The notes under the pieces were generated by a model. The model was not told the origin of the DNA. It made no database searches and saw only the letters and a list, made by a program, of their open reading frames with translations. A DNA stretch of 12,738 bases from Clostridiaceae bacterium OM02-2AC (lineage in GTDB: Bacteria; Bacillota_I; Bacilli_A; Erysipelotrichales; Erysipelotrichaceae): the NCBI GenBank assembly GCA_003481775.1, contig QULU01000066.1:1-12738 (forward strand), read 5' to 3'. Each line of letters opens with the position of its first letter. The stretch's first letter is position 1. Of this stretch, positions 1 through 6,716 are shown in pieces. Position numbers and translations under genes: made by a program.

Positions 1-324
1 ATAGAATTTGCGCAGCGTGCAGTAGACGCCAATCTGAAGGAGCAAACGGCTGAAGCTGAAAAGCTAGGTCTTGCGAAAGGCTTTAAAGAAGGTATGGAGC
101 AGGGACTTGAACAGGGGATTGAAAAAGGAATTGAGAAAGGAATCGAAAAAGGGCTTGAGAAGGGCAAAAGGACATTATTAAAATCATTGATTGTCCACAA
201 GTATGGTATTGATGACGATTGGGAGAATACCTTATCCGATCTGCAGATTGATGATGCAGTCATCCAAATTCTGGAATGTGATACATATGATGCTTTAAAA
301 GAGAGACTGAATAGGAATAAATAA
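1..324 (+). CDS. C-terminal part of Rpn/PD-(D/E)XK nuclease family transposase-like protein (5' truncated by window)
   Basis: The frame is open from base 1 (starting I-E-F-A-Q-R-A-V) to the TAA at 322-324. The gene therefore starts outside the window, and the ATG at 94 is internal rather than a true start. The visible 107 residues run through a charged helix, six Glu-Lys/Gln-Gly-Ile/Leu tetrapeptides, and a C-terminal segment of about 50 residues (LLKSLIVHKYGIDDDW...). A catalytic domain followed by an E-K-G-I/L repeat tail and a short helical end is typical of the Rpn (recombination-promoting nuclease)/PD-(D/E)XK transposase-like proteins common in Firmicutes. The catalytic domain is not visible, so the family call rests on the tail alone. 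The gene is followed by its own terminator and looks unrelated to the operon downstream. Confidence 0.6.
   Translation: MEFAQRAVDANLKEQTAEAEKLGLAKGFKEGMEQGLEQGIEKGIEKGIEKGLEKGKRTLLKSLIVHKYGIDDDWENTLSDLQIDDAVIQILECDTYDALKERLNRNK
97..168 (+). repeat. 12-bp coding tandem repeat (E-K/Q-G-I/L)x6
   Basis: Six consecutive 12-base units encode EQGL, EQGI, EKGI, EKGI, EKGL and EKGK inside the Rpn-like reading frame. The units differ mainly at synonymous positions (gaa/gag, aaa/aag). Unit number can vary without breaking the frame, and such tails vary in length between paralogues of this family. Confidence 0.85.
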
Positions 325-329
325 AAATG

Positions 330-374
330 AAGAATGCAGAAATTCGTTAGAATTAAAAAGTGCATTCTTTTTTT
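330..374 (+). terminator. Rho-independent terminator after the Rpn-like gene
   Basis: A perfect 9-bp stem pairs AAGAATGCA (330-338) with TGCATTCTT (361-369) and runs into seven T (368-374). The 22-base loop contains a second small inverted repeat, AATTC-gtta-GAATT (341-354). The terminator isolates the upstream gene from the sigma-54 operon, so the operon must have its own promoter. Confidence 0.85.
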
Positions 375-400
375 ATGATAAAACTACGTCATTCTACATA

Positions 401-423
401 TTTTTCATATAAATATTGAAAAA
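401..423 (+). promoter_or_regulatory. Candidate upstream activator site (inverted repeat)
   Basis: TTTTTCA (401-407) and TGAAAAA (417-423) form a perfect 7-bp inverted repeat around a 9-base AT spacer, centred about 59 bases before the predicted transcription start. Sigma-54 activators of the LevR type bind palindromic upstream sites, and this lies in the only non-coding DNA ahead of the operon. It is AT-rich, so chance is possible. The AATTC/GAATT repeat inside the terminator loop, centred about 123 bases upstream of the start, is an alternative candidate. Confidence 0.25.
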
Positions 424-444
424 ATAGTGTCTTTCTATATCTTG

Positions 445-460
445 CGGCACGCTGGTTGCT
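445..460 (+). promoter_or_regulatory. Sigma-54 (-24/-12) promoter of the PTS/RuMP operon
   Basis: The sequence CGGCACG-ctgg-TTGCT matches the sigma-54 consensus TGGCACG-N4-TTGCW at all but the first base. The invariant GG (446-447) and GC (458-459) are separated by exactly 10 bases. Transcription would start near 471, giving a leader of about 41 bases with AGGAGG (500-505) before the ATG at 512. Genes for sigma-54 and a LevR-type activator lie immediately after the operon, which strongly supports the assignment. Confidence 0.88.
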
Positions 461-511
461 AACAAATAGGGTGAGCGGTAGGAACCGTAAAAGAATGAAA
501 GGAGGAGAATT

Positions 512-1693
512 ATGAGAAAAGCTGTACATTTTGGTGCTGGTAGTATTGGACGAGGTTTTATCGGGGAACGTTTGCATGCTTCCGGATATGAGGTCGTATT
601 CGCAGATGTGAATGAAGAGCTGATCGATATGATCAACGAGGATCAAGGGTATGATCTGCAGCTGATTAACCATGATTTGCAACCGCTGCATATCGATCAT
701 GTCTGTGCTCTTTCAACGATAGACGATAAGGAACAGCTGCTTTGGGAACTTGCGCACTGTGATGTAATCACCACTTCTGTCTGGCCAAACAATCTGCCTA
801 AAATCGCACCATTGATTTGTGAAGGCCTGCTGCTGCGCCAACGTTTAAAGAAGGACAGCGTACAGGTATTGGCATGTGAAAATGCAATTTTTGCATCAAC
901 TATGCTAAAGGAGGAGGTATTGAAGCTTGCCAAAGATGATGTGGAGCAAATACAGCAATCCGCAGTATTTGTTAATACGGCTATTGCAAGAATGGTTATT
1001 GATGGGGAAGAAAACGGGCATAAATTTGTTAAAATCGCAGATGATTATGAGCTTGTGATTGCGGAAAATGAGTTGCTTGACCGAAAAGAGCATCCAATTG
1101 AAGGCGGATTGTATACCAGCCATTTGCAAAAGTATATCGAGCGTAAGCTGTTTATTGTGAATTCAGCGCATTGTATCGGTGGTTATTTTGGCTGGCTTTA
1201 CCATAAGAGGTATGTGCGTGAATGCTTTGAGGATAAGGCAATCTGTAACCGGGTTGAAAAAGCCATGCAGGAGGCTGCAGATTTGATTGCCTTAAAGCAT
1301 GGATTCGCAAAGGAAGAGCTGGAGGCATTTATTGATTACACCATACGGCGTTATATCACACCGGGCGTGTATGATGATATAACGCGTGTATGCAGAAGTC
1401 CTATTCGCAAAATAGCGGCAAATGACCGCCTGGTGCTTCCAATCGTTGAATGTGCTAGAAATGGATTAGCCAATACTGCATTATGTGAAGGTCTTGCTGC
1501 GGCTTATCTTTATCGAAATCAGGGGGAGGCGCAGGCTGTTGAAATTCAGGAATATATCGAAACACATGGAATCCGGGAGGCGGTAGCTCATTATTCTGTT
1601 CTGGATGAAAATCCGGCACTGATTGATAAGGTAGTGGCTGCGTATTATCACATAAAGGAGGAAATCAAAAATGAAACTGCAGTTGGCTTATGA
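512..1693 (+). CDS. mtlD: Mannitol-1-phosphate 5-dehydrogenase family protein (polyol-specific long-chain dehydrogenase)
   Basis: This is a 393-residue cytosolic NAD-dependent dehydrogenase, close to the usual 380-390 for MtlD. MtlD oxidises D-mannitol 1-phosphate to fructose 6-phosphate. The N-terminal Rossmann motif GAGSIGRGFIG (residues 8-18) and ADVN (31-34) fit NAD binding. The C-terminal domain carries the catalytic K-x4-N-x2-H set (K212, N217, H220, in ERKLFIVNSAH) and a strongly MtlD-like region RSPIRKIAANDRL. It departs from the E. coli enzyme at several conserved spots: AVGP becomes SVWP (89-92), VDRIVPP becomes IARMVID (158-164), and GHAITAYLG becomes AHCIGGYFG. The polyol phosphate it uses could therefore differ from mannitol 1-phosphate. 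It is the first gene of the operon, with AGGAGG six bases before the ATG, and its 3' end overlaps the next gene by 23 bases. Confidence 0.85.
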   Translation: MRKAVHFGAGSIGRGFIGERLHASGYEVVFADVNEELIDMINEDQGYDLQLINHDLQPLHIDHVCALSTIDDKEQLLWELAHCDVITTSVWPNNLPKIAPLICEGLLLRQRLKKDSVQVLACENAIFASTMLKEEVLKLAKDDVEQIQQSAVFVNTAIARMVIDGEENGHKFVKIADDYELVIAENELLDRKEHPIEGGLYTSHLQKYIERKLFIVNSAHCIGGYFGWLYHKRYVRECFEDKAICNRVEKAMQEAADLIALKHGFAKEELEAFIDYTIRRYITPGVYDDITRVCRSPIRKIAANDRLVLPIVECARNGLANTALCEGLAAAYLYRNQGEAQAVEIQEYIETHGIREAVAHYSVLDENPALIDKVVAAYYHIKEEIKNETAVGL

Positions 1694-2309
1694 TGGTATC
1701 CATCTTGATGATGCTGTAAGGTGCATTGAGCAGATACAGGAATATGTTGATATTATTGAAATAGGTACGCCTTTTGTATTATCTGTTGGGATGGAAGGAG
1801 TTCGCACGATGCGAAGATTGTTTCCGGAAAAGGAAATTCTGGCAGATATGAAAATTATGGATGGCGGAAAAAAAGAAGCGGAAATGGCATTTGAAAGCGG
1901 TGCTGATTATGTCACCATGCTGGGGGTTACGGATCGTGCTACGATAGCAGCATGTGTGAAGGCCGCAAAGCAGTATGAGAAAAAGACAGTAGTGGATATG
2001 ATCTGTGTGCCGGACTTCAGGAAAACGGTTGCGGATGTGGAAGCATTGGGAGTCGATTACATAGCGGTGCATACAGGCAGTGATCAGCAGCTGCTCGGAC
2101 GCACACCGCTCGAAGATTTAAAGGAAATCCAGCAGTATGTGAAAAACTGCCGCATTGCAGTTGCCGGAGGTATTAACAGCAGTACCGTACAGGAATATCT
2201 TAGCTATCATCCGGATATTCTCATTGTTGGAAAAAGTATTACGCAGGCTAAGAATCCCAAAGAAGAAGCCAGAAGGATCAAAGAGGCGATGGAGCGTGCT
2301 GTCATATGA
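1671..2309 (+). CDS. hxlA: 3-hexulose-6-phosphate synthase (OMP decarboxylase superfamily)
   Basis: This 212-residue TIM-barrel enzyme condenses formaldehyde with D-ribulose 5-phosphate to give D-arabino-3-hexulose 6-phosphate, or runs in reverse. The superfamily DxKxxD metal/catalytic motif is present as DMKIMD (59-64). HPS-type features are LQLAYD at the N-terminus, VEIGTP-like IEIGTP (29-34), VDMICVPD, VHTGSDQQ and AVAGGI near the C-terminal phosphate-binding region. These fit HPS (B. subtilis HxlA) better than the 3-keto-L-gulonate-6-phosphate decarboxylases UlaD/SgbH, which lack the VHTG-x-D-x-Q signature. That family remains the main alternative. AAAGGAGG (1654-1661) lies inside mtlD, and the gene overlaps mtlD by 23 bases and the isomerase gene by 4, so all three should be translationally coupled. 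Confidence 0.85.
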   Translation: MKLQLAYDGIHLDDAVRCIEQIQEYVDIIEIGTPFVLSVGMEGVRTMRRLFPEKEILADMKIMDGGKKEAEMAFESGADYVTMLGVTDRATIAACVKAAKQYEKKTVVDMICVPDFRKTVADVEALGVDYIAVHTGSDQQLLGRTPLEDLKEIQQYVKNCRIAVAGGINSSTVQEYLSYHPDILIVGKSITQAKNPKEEARRIKEAMERAVI

Positions 2310-2869
2310 CACCATGTAAAAACTTATCCGCTATTCTAAATGAATTAAACACCGACGCACAAGCTGTGAGTGAAGATGAGGTACAGCAGGTTGTAAAAGA
2401 AATCATGCAGGCAAACCGTGTGTTTGTTGCTGGTGCAGGAAGATCCGGATTTGCAGCCAGAGCATTCTCCAATCGATTGCTACATCTGGGCTATCGTGTA
2501 GCATTTGTTGGTGAACCGACAACACCACCAATTAAGCAGGGGGATCTTCTCATCATCTGTTCCGGCTCCGGTGAGACTGCTTCTCTGGTGGCGGCAGGAA
2601 AAAAAGCAACAGCACAGGGAGCCCGTGTAGCGTTGCTTACAATTTTCCCGCAGAGCACCATTGGGAAGCTGGCAGTCTGTCATATTGCAATTCCCGGCAT
2701 TACATCCAAAACGACAGATCGCAATATAAAGAAAAGTACAATACAGCCACGCGGTTCATCCTTTGAACAGCTGACCTGGCTGATATGCGACAGCATGGTA
2801 ATGTATTTGAAGGAGTATACACATCAAAGCAATGATGATTTGTATGCCCGCCATGCCAATATGGAATAA
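2306..2869 (+). CDS. hxlB: 6-phospho-3-hexuloisomerase (SIS domain)
   Basis: This 187-residue cytosolic SIS-domain isomerase interconverts D-arabino-3-hexulose 6-phosphate and fructose 6-phosphate, the second step of the ribulose monophosphate pathway. The family landmarks are GAGRSGFAARAF (about 43-54), PPIKQGDLLIICSGSGET (phosphosugar loop), TIQPRGSSFEQ, and the conserved C-terminal RHANME (RHANLE-type) ending. Length matches HxlB proteins (about 185). It starts at an ATGA overlap with the HPS gene, the usual hxlA-hxlB arrangement. Together with HPS it forms a complete formaldehyde fixation/release pair, and its substrate fructose 6-phosphate is the product expected from the first gene of the operon. 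Confidence 0.9.
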   Translation: MTPCKNLSAILNELNTDAQAVSEDEVQQVVKEIMQANRVFVAGAGRSGFAARAFSNRLLHLGYRVAFVGEPTTPPIKQGDLLIICSGSGETASLVAAGKKATAQGARVALLTIFPQSTIGKLAVCHIAIPGITSKTTDRNIKKSTIQPRGSSFEQLTWLICDSMVMYLKEYTHQSNDDLYARHANME

Positions 2870-2885
2870 GGGGGCATTCGTTTTG
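2868..2885 (+). promoter_or_regulatory. Ribosome binding site and TTG start of the EIIA gene
   Basis: AAGGGGG (2868-2874) is followed by an 8-base spacer and TTG at 2883. The upstream in-frame ATGs at 2832 and 2853 lie inside the isomerase gene, lack a Shine-Dalgarno sequence, and would add residues not seen in EIIA(Man) proteins. The TTG start puts the phospho-histidine at position 10, as in E. coli ManX. Confidence 0.7.
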
Positions 2886-3290
2886 TTTGAAAAAATCGTA
2901 ATTACGACACATGGCGTATTTAGTGAGGCTTTGAAAAACAGTGCCGAAATGATTATCGGTACACAAAAGGACATTGAGGTTTGCCCCTATTTGGAGGGGA
3001 TGTCACTGGAGCATCTGCAGAAGGATTTGAAAGAAAAAATAGGGGATAAGAAGACGCTCGTGCTTGTTGATTTGTTTGGAGGCACTCCCTGTAATGTAGC
3101 AATGGGACTGATGAAAAGTGAAAACATCGCGCTGATTACGGGAGTGAATCTGGCTTTGCTGATTGAAGCTGTCATGAATCTGAAGCAGCTGAATGAGCAG
3201 GAGCTGCTGTGCTACCTTCAGAAAATACATATCCAGAGTCTGAAACAGTTTTACGAAAAAAAGGAGGTTCAGATATATGGCTGCAATTAA
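2883..3290 (+). CDS. PTS mannose/fructose/sorbose-family EIIA component
   Basis: With the TTG start the protein is 135 residues, the normal size of a free-standing EIIA(Man) domain. It accepts phosphate from HPr and passes it to EIIB in the cytosol. H10 in IVITTHGVF is the expected phosphorylation site, and NSAEMIIG (about 19-26) and DLFGGTPCNVAMGL (about 59-72) are further family motifs. The start codon choice is explained in the ribosome-site entry. It lies 13 bases after the hexuloisomerase gene and overlaps EIIB by 14 bases. The substrate cannot be read from EIIA. Confidence 0.87.
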   Translation: MFEKIVITTHGVFSEALKNSAEMIIGTQKDIEVCPYLEGMSLEHLQKDLKEKIGDKKTLVLVDLFGGTPCNVAMGLMKSENIALITGVNLALLIEAVMNLKQLNEQELLCYLQKIHIQSLKQFYEKKEVQIYGCN

Positions 3291-3756
3291 AATGGTTCGT
3301 GTCGATTATCGGCTGATACATGGGCAGGTAATAACAAAATGGGTGAAGCAGGCAAATGCATCTCAGATCATCATAATCAATGATGAATTAAGCAAAGACC
3401 CGTTTATGTCAAGTATTTACACCATGGCGGCACCACCGCAAATCAAGGTTCACGTCTATAGTAAGGAACAGGCGGTTCAGCTTTATAAAGAAAATGAATT
3501 TGGCTCCGGCAATGCGTTCCTTCTATTCAGAAATGTACAAGATGCGAAGGAATGTCTGGAAAGAGGAATTGTCTATCCGGCCTTAAATATTGGCGGTATT
3601 GCATCTGAGCCGGGGAAAAAGATGATTGTAGGACAGGTGTATCTATCCAAGCAGGAATATGGGGATTTAGCTGAAATCTATGCAAGCGGTGTGAAAATCG
3701 ATGTACAGGTTCTGCCAAATGAGACAAGAATTCAGTTTTCAGATATAAAAATGTGA
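3277..3756 (+). CDS. PTS mannose/fructose/sorbose-family EIIB component
   Basis: This 159-residue cytosolic phosphocarrier passes phosphate from EIIA to the incoming sugar. The family signature RVDYRLIHGQV (8-18) contains the active histidine H15, the position expected for this family. GSGNAFLLFRNVQDA and YPALNIGGIA match the middle of EIIB(Man/Sor) proteins. AAGGAGG (3261-3267) precedes the ATG within the EIIA gene, and EIIC follows after 13 bases. EIIA and EIIB are separate polypeptides here, as in B. subtilis LevD/LevE, rather than fused as in E. coli ManX. Confidence 0.9.
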   Translation: MAAIKMVRVDYRLIHGQVITKWVKQANASQIIIINDELSKDPFMSSIYTMAAPPQIKVHVYSKEQAVQLYKENEFGSGNAFLLFRNVQDAKECLERGIVYPALNIGGIASEPGKKMIVGQVYLSKQEYGDLAEIYASGVKIDVQVLPNETRIQFSDIKM

Positions 3757-3769
3757 GGAGGAAGTATTC

Positions 3770-4528
3770 ATGACAAGTATCGCTATTGCAATCTTCTGCG
3801 GAGTTTATTACTGGTTTGCAGCAACAAAAATCGGATATACACTAAGCAGTTCACTTCGCCAGCCTATTCTGATCGCAGGTATTTTGGGGTTCTTCTATGG
3901 AGATATACCTACGGCGATGGTAATTGGTGCCTATATTGAGTTGATTTACCTTGGAATGATCTCACCCGGTAATAATATGCCAGCCGATGAGGCTCTGGCT
4001 GCAATTATCGCGATTCCGATTGCTTTAAGTACAGGGATGTCTGCTGAGGAAGCTGTTATACTTGCAGTACCGCTTGGTGTTGCAGGCGCTTTGATTGAAC
4101 AGATTCGGCGTACCGGAAATGCGAAGTTCACACATAATGCAGATAAGCACGCCAAAAACGGAAATACAAAAGGAATCTGGTTGAATGCAACCATATATCC
4201 TCTGATTTTTGCCTTCCTGCTTCGTTTTCCTCCAGTATTCATCGCAAATCTGGTAGGACCGGATGCTATTCAGAATCTGCTGAATATTCTTCCTGCATGG
4301 ATCACGACCGGATTGAACGTAGCTGGAGGTATCCTGCCGGCTCTGGGATTTGCCATCGTTATTGTAACACTTGGTAAACCCAAGCTGCTTGCTTTCTTCT
4401 TCCTGGGATATTTCTCTATTATTTTCCTTGGAATCAACACGATGGCTGCAGCAATTTTTGGAACGCTGATTGCAATTATCATTGTCTTTGTAATTGGTGA
4501 TCAGCAAAAAGAAAACGCGGAGGGATAG
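3770..4528 (+). CDS. PTS mannose/fructose/sorbose-family EIIC component (membrane)
   Basis: This 252-residue polytopic membrane subunit forms the sugar channel together with EIID. Hydrophobic segments begin at the N-terminus (ITSIAIAIF...), and the family region RQPILIAGILGFFYGD-IPTAMVIGAYIELIYLG followed by a PADEALAAIIAIP loop is clear. A basic cytosolic loop (about 115-143) is followed by further membrane helices up to a short charged C-terminus. GAGGAGG precedes the ATG. Only five bases separate its TAG from the EIID start, and the EIID ribosome site (GGAGGG) lies in its last codons. Length is typical for the family (about 250-270). Confidence 0.9.
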   Translation: MTSIAIAIFCGVYYWFAATKIGYTLSSSLRQPILIAGILGFFYGDIPTAMVIGAYIELIYLGMISPGNNMPADEALAAIIAIPIALSTGMSAEEAVILAVPLGVAGALIEQIRRTGNAKFTHNADKHAKNGNTKGIWLNATIYPLIFAFLLRFPPVFIANLVGPDAIQNLLNILPAWITTGLNVAGGILPALGFAIVIVTLGKPKLLAFFFLGYFSIIFLGINTMAAAIFGTLIAIIIVFVIGDQQKENAEG

Positions 4529-4533
4529 TACAT

Positions 4534-5346
4534 ATGGAGAGAAAATTAACAAAGAAGGATATTACAAAAACATGGAATCTATGGTATCTGCAGCCGGAAA
4601 TTTCAAATTCCTTTGAACGTATGCAGGCGTTATCGTTTTGTGCCTGCATGACACCTTGTCTGAAAAAGCTGTATCCGGATAAAGAGGAATATGCGCAGGC
4701 TTTGCAGCGTCATCTGCAGTTTTATAACAGTGAAGGAATCTTCGGGTCGGTCATTCACGGTATCACATTGTCCCTGGAGGAACAAAAGGCCAATGGGGAA
4801 ATGATCGGTGATGAAATGATTACCAGTATCAAAACAGGGCTTATGGGACCTTTGGCCGGAATCGGGGATACCCTTACCTGGGCGACGCTGAAGCCGCTGT
4901 TTTACTCTATCGGTGTTACCTTCGCAATGCAGGGCAGTCTGATTGGGGCCTTTATACCTCTTCTGTTCGCACTTGTTACGTATATCATTGGATATTATGT
5001 AATTCATTTCGGATATAAGCTGGGGAAGGAATCCGTTGCCCTTATGCTGCATAATGGAATTATCAACAAAGTGATCACCTCCACCGCAATACTGGGACTA
5101 TTCATGATGGGAGCTCTGAGTGCCAGCTATATTAAGGTTGAGACAATTCTGAAATTCAAGCTGGCGAACGCAAAGGAACCGCTTGTTATCCAGAATATTC
5201 TTGACAGTATCTGTCCGGGACTGCTTCCATTGATAGCTGTTATGGGAATCTATCTGTATTTCCGTAAAAAAGGTCAGAACTACAATATGATTCTGATCAT
5301 CATTCTGGCTGTTTCTCTGATTGGTGCATTTATTGGAATTTTTTAA
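4534..5346 (+). CDS. PTS mannose/fructose/sorbose-family EIID component (membrane)
   Basis: This 270-residue protein completes the permease. The N-terminal half is cytosolic/amphipathic and carries the family motifs LQPEISNSFERMQALSF, YNSEGIFGSVIHGITLSLEEQKANG and SIKTGLMGPLAGIGDTLTW. The last third holds several hydrophobic helices ending in LIIILAVSLIGAFIGIF, the hydrophobic C-terminus usual for EIID. It is the last gene of the sigma-54 operon and is followed ten bases later by a perfect hairpin. With EIIA, EIIB and EIIC it makes an apparently intact transporter. The mannose family handles hexoses, amino sugars, sorbose and glycosylated amino compounds, so the substrate stays open. Confidence 0.9.
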   Translation: MERKLTKKDITKTWNLWYLQPEISNSFERMQALSFCACMTPCLKKLYPDKEEYAQALQRHLQFYNSEGIFGSVIHGITLSLEEQKANGEMIGDEMITSIKTGLMGPLAGIGDTLTWATLKPLFYSIGVTFAMQGSLIGAFIPLLFALVTYIIGYYVIHFGYKLGKESVALMLHNGIINKVITSTAILGLFMMGALSASYIKVETILKFKLANAKEPLVIQNILDSICPGLLPLIAVMGIYLYFRKKGQNYNMILIIILAVSLIGAFIGIF

Positions 5347-5355
5347 CAAAAATCA

Positions 5356-5380
5356 GGTCAATATCATTTGGATATTGACC
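5356..5380 (+). terminator. Hairpin at the end of the PTS operon
   Basis: GGTCAATATC (5356-5365) and GATATTGACC (5371-5380) form a perfect 10-bp stem with a 5-base loop, ten bases after the EIID stop. The downstream tract (ttgccttgc) is only moderately T-rich, so termination may be partial, allowing some read-through into rpoN and the regulator. The same palindrome could instead bind a protein ahead of rpoN. Confidence 0.55.
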
Positions 5381-5422
5381 TTGCCTTGCAGAATCCGACA
5401 ATGTAATATCGCTTTGTAATAA

Positions 5423-5431
5423 TGTTATGAT
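5423..5431 (+). promoter_or_regulatory. Possible extended -10 promoter for rpoN
   Basis: TG-t-TATGAT forms an extended -10 element with 5/6 match to TATAAT, 25 bases before the rpoN ATG. No convincing -35 box lies 16-18 bases upstream, which extended -10 promoters can tolerate. It would give rpoN and the activator a housekeeping-sigma promoter independent of the operon they control. Confidence 0.35.
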
Positions 5432-5456
5432 ACAATAATTGAGTAGAGGATGGGAT

Positions 5457-6716
5457 ATGAAAAGTACGCAGGAATTTACATGGAAAGAGCAATATGAGCA
5501 GAAGCAGACACAGTATCTGAGTCAGCTGCAGCAGTTTAGTCTGCATATGCTTTGCATGCCGGCTTCTGAGATCGATCTCACGATTGTAAAGGAGATTGAA
5601 GAAAATCCAATGGTTGAATTTGAAGAGTACGCAGCACTTCCTGCAGGAAACGAATACAACAGGAATCAGATTGAACAGCTTGCTCAGACAAGAACCCTGT
5701 TTGATGAGCTGAAGCAGCAGCTGGCGCTTATCCATGGCTGTAATATGGATATCGCCGATCTGATTTTAATGAATCTCGATGCTCATGGATTTCTTGCGGA
5801 CGCATGTATTGATGATTTTATAAAAGCAGGCTATGCAAGGAGGATAATTCTGGACACCATTGAAAAGCTGAAGATATGTGAACCGGCTGGTCTTGGATGC
5901 AGGGATGTAAAGGATTTTATTTTATTTCAGCTACAGCGCCTTTGTAATCCCGATCCGACTGCTATACGTATCGTAGAGCATTATCTGGAGCTGTTTTATT
6001 TCAACAGACAGAGTGAAAGGCTTCTGCTGGCAGTGCAATGCAGCAGGGAGGAGCTTCTTCGTGCAGAAGCATCCATTCTTTCCTGTCAGCCATACCCAGC
6101 ACAGCTGCAGGATGATTTCGCATATATTCAGCCGGATGTCATCATAACATTGCAGCCGGCCCTATGCATTGAAATACGGCAGCCCTGTTATCGATTAAAG
6201 CCTTCCTCCATAGCAATGCAGTATGAATACAAAGAATATGCAAAAGCCTATGTTTCCAGAATTCGGCAGATCAACGACGCCATTACCATGCGCAATACTA
6301 CACTGTATCATATCATGGAATACATCATTCAGGAGCAGGAGGAATTCTTTTATCGTCATGGCACGTTGCGACCGTTGACCATGCAGGAGGCGGGGACCAG
6401 GCTTCATATGCATAAATCGACGATTTCCCGTGCTGTTTGTGATAAATATGTTCAGGTACAGGATAACGTGTATCCGATGCGTATCTTTTTCAATAACGAT
6501 CCGCTGCATTGCGGTCATACACAGCAAAGCATTGCATTGCAAATACGGCAAATCATTGAACAGGAGCAGAGTCCCTGGAAGGACGAGGAAATCGCAAAGG
6601 CTTTGCAGCATAAGGGGATTCGCATATCAAGGCGAACAGTGAGCAAGTATCGTCAGCGGATGGGGGTTGATAATTACAAAAGCAGGAGAGGCTACCATGA
6701 AAGAAAAGATTTATGA
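5457..6716 (+). CDS. rpoN: RNA polymerase sigma-54 factor RpoN
   Basis: This 419-residue sigma factor directs core polymerase to -24/-12 promoters and needs an AAA+ activator to open them. Region I is glutamine- and leucine-rich and ends in the typical I-E-E-N-P-M-V-E motif (about residues 18-56). The core-binding region contains LDAHGFLAD and EPAGLGCRDVKDFILFQL. The helix-turn-helix segment (MHKSTISRAVCDKYVQV, about 325-341) and the RpoN box SRRTVSKYRQ (391-400, consensus ARRTVAKYRE) are both present, so it should be functional. I chose ATG 5457, preceded by AGAGGA (5445-5450), over the in-frame TTG at 5439. At 419 residues it is shorter than the 460-490 of many homologues. Its end overlaps the activator gene by 20 bases, indicating co-expression. 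Confidence 0.93.
   Translation: MKSTQEFTWKEQYEQKQTQYLSQLQQFSLHMLCMPASEIDLTIVKEIEENPMVEFEEYAALPAGNEYNRNQIEQLAQTRTLFDELKQQLALIHGCNMDIADLILMNLDAHGFLADACIDDFIKAGYARRIILDTIEKLKICEPAGLGCRDVKDFILFQLQRLCNPDPTAIRIVEHYLELFYFNRQSERLLLAVQCSREELLRAEASILSCQPYPAQLQDDFAYIQPDVIITLQPALCIEIRQPCYRLKPSSIAMQYEYKEYAKAYVSRIRQINDAITMRNTTLYHIMEYIIQEQEEFFYRHGTLRPLTMQEAGTRLHMHKSTISRAVCDKYVQVQDNVYPMRIFFNNDPLHCGHTQQSIALQIRQIIEQEQSPWKDEEIAKALQHKGIRISRRTVSKYRQRMGVDNYKSRRGYHERKDL

Noticed and set aside
97..168. The regular 12-base units considered as a CRISPR-like or regulatory repeat array.
   Set aside because: The units are contiguous with no spacers and preserve an E-K-G-I/L protein repeat with synonymous differences, so they are coding.
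1671..2309. 3-keto-L-gulonate-6-phosphate decarboxylase (ascorbate pathway) as the identity of the second gene.
   Set aside because: The VHTG-x-D-x-Q and VDMI signatures match HPS, and the next gene is a clear hexuloisomerase. No ascorbate PTS or UlaE/UlaF-type genes are present.
4025..4552. A long (175-codon) minus-strand open frame across the EIIC gene.
   Set aside because: It is a shadow of EIIC, which has clear family motifs. The minus-strand translation shows no domain-like character and no ribosome site.
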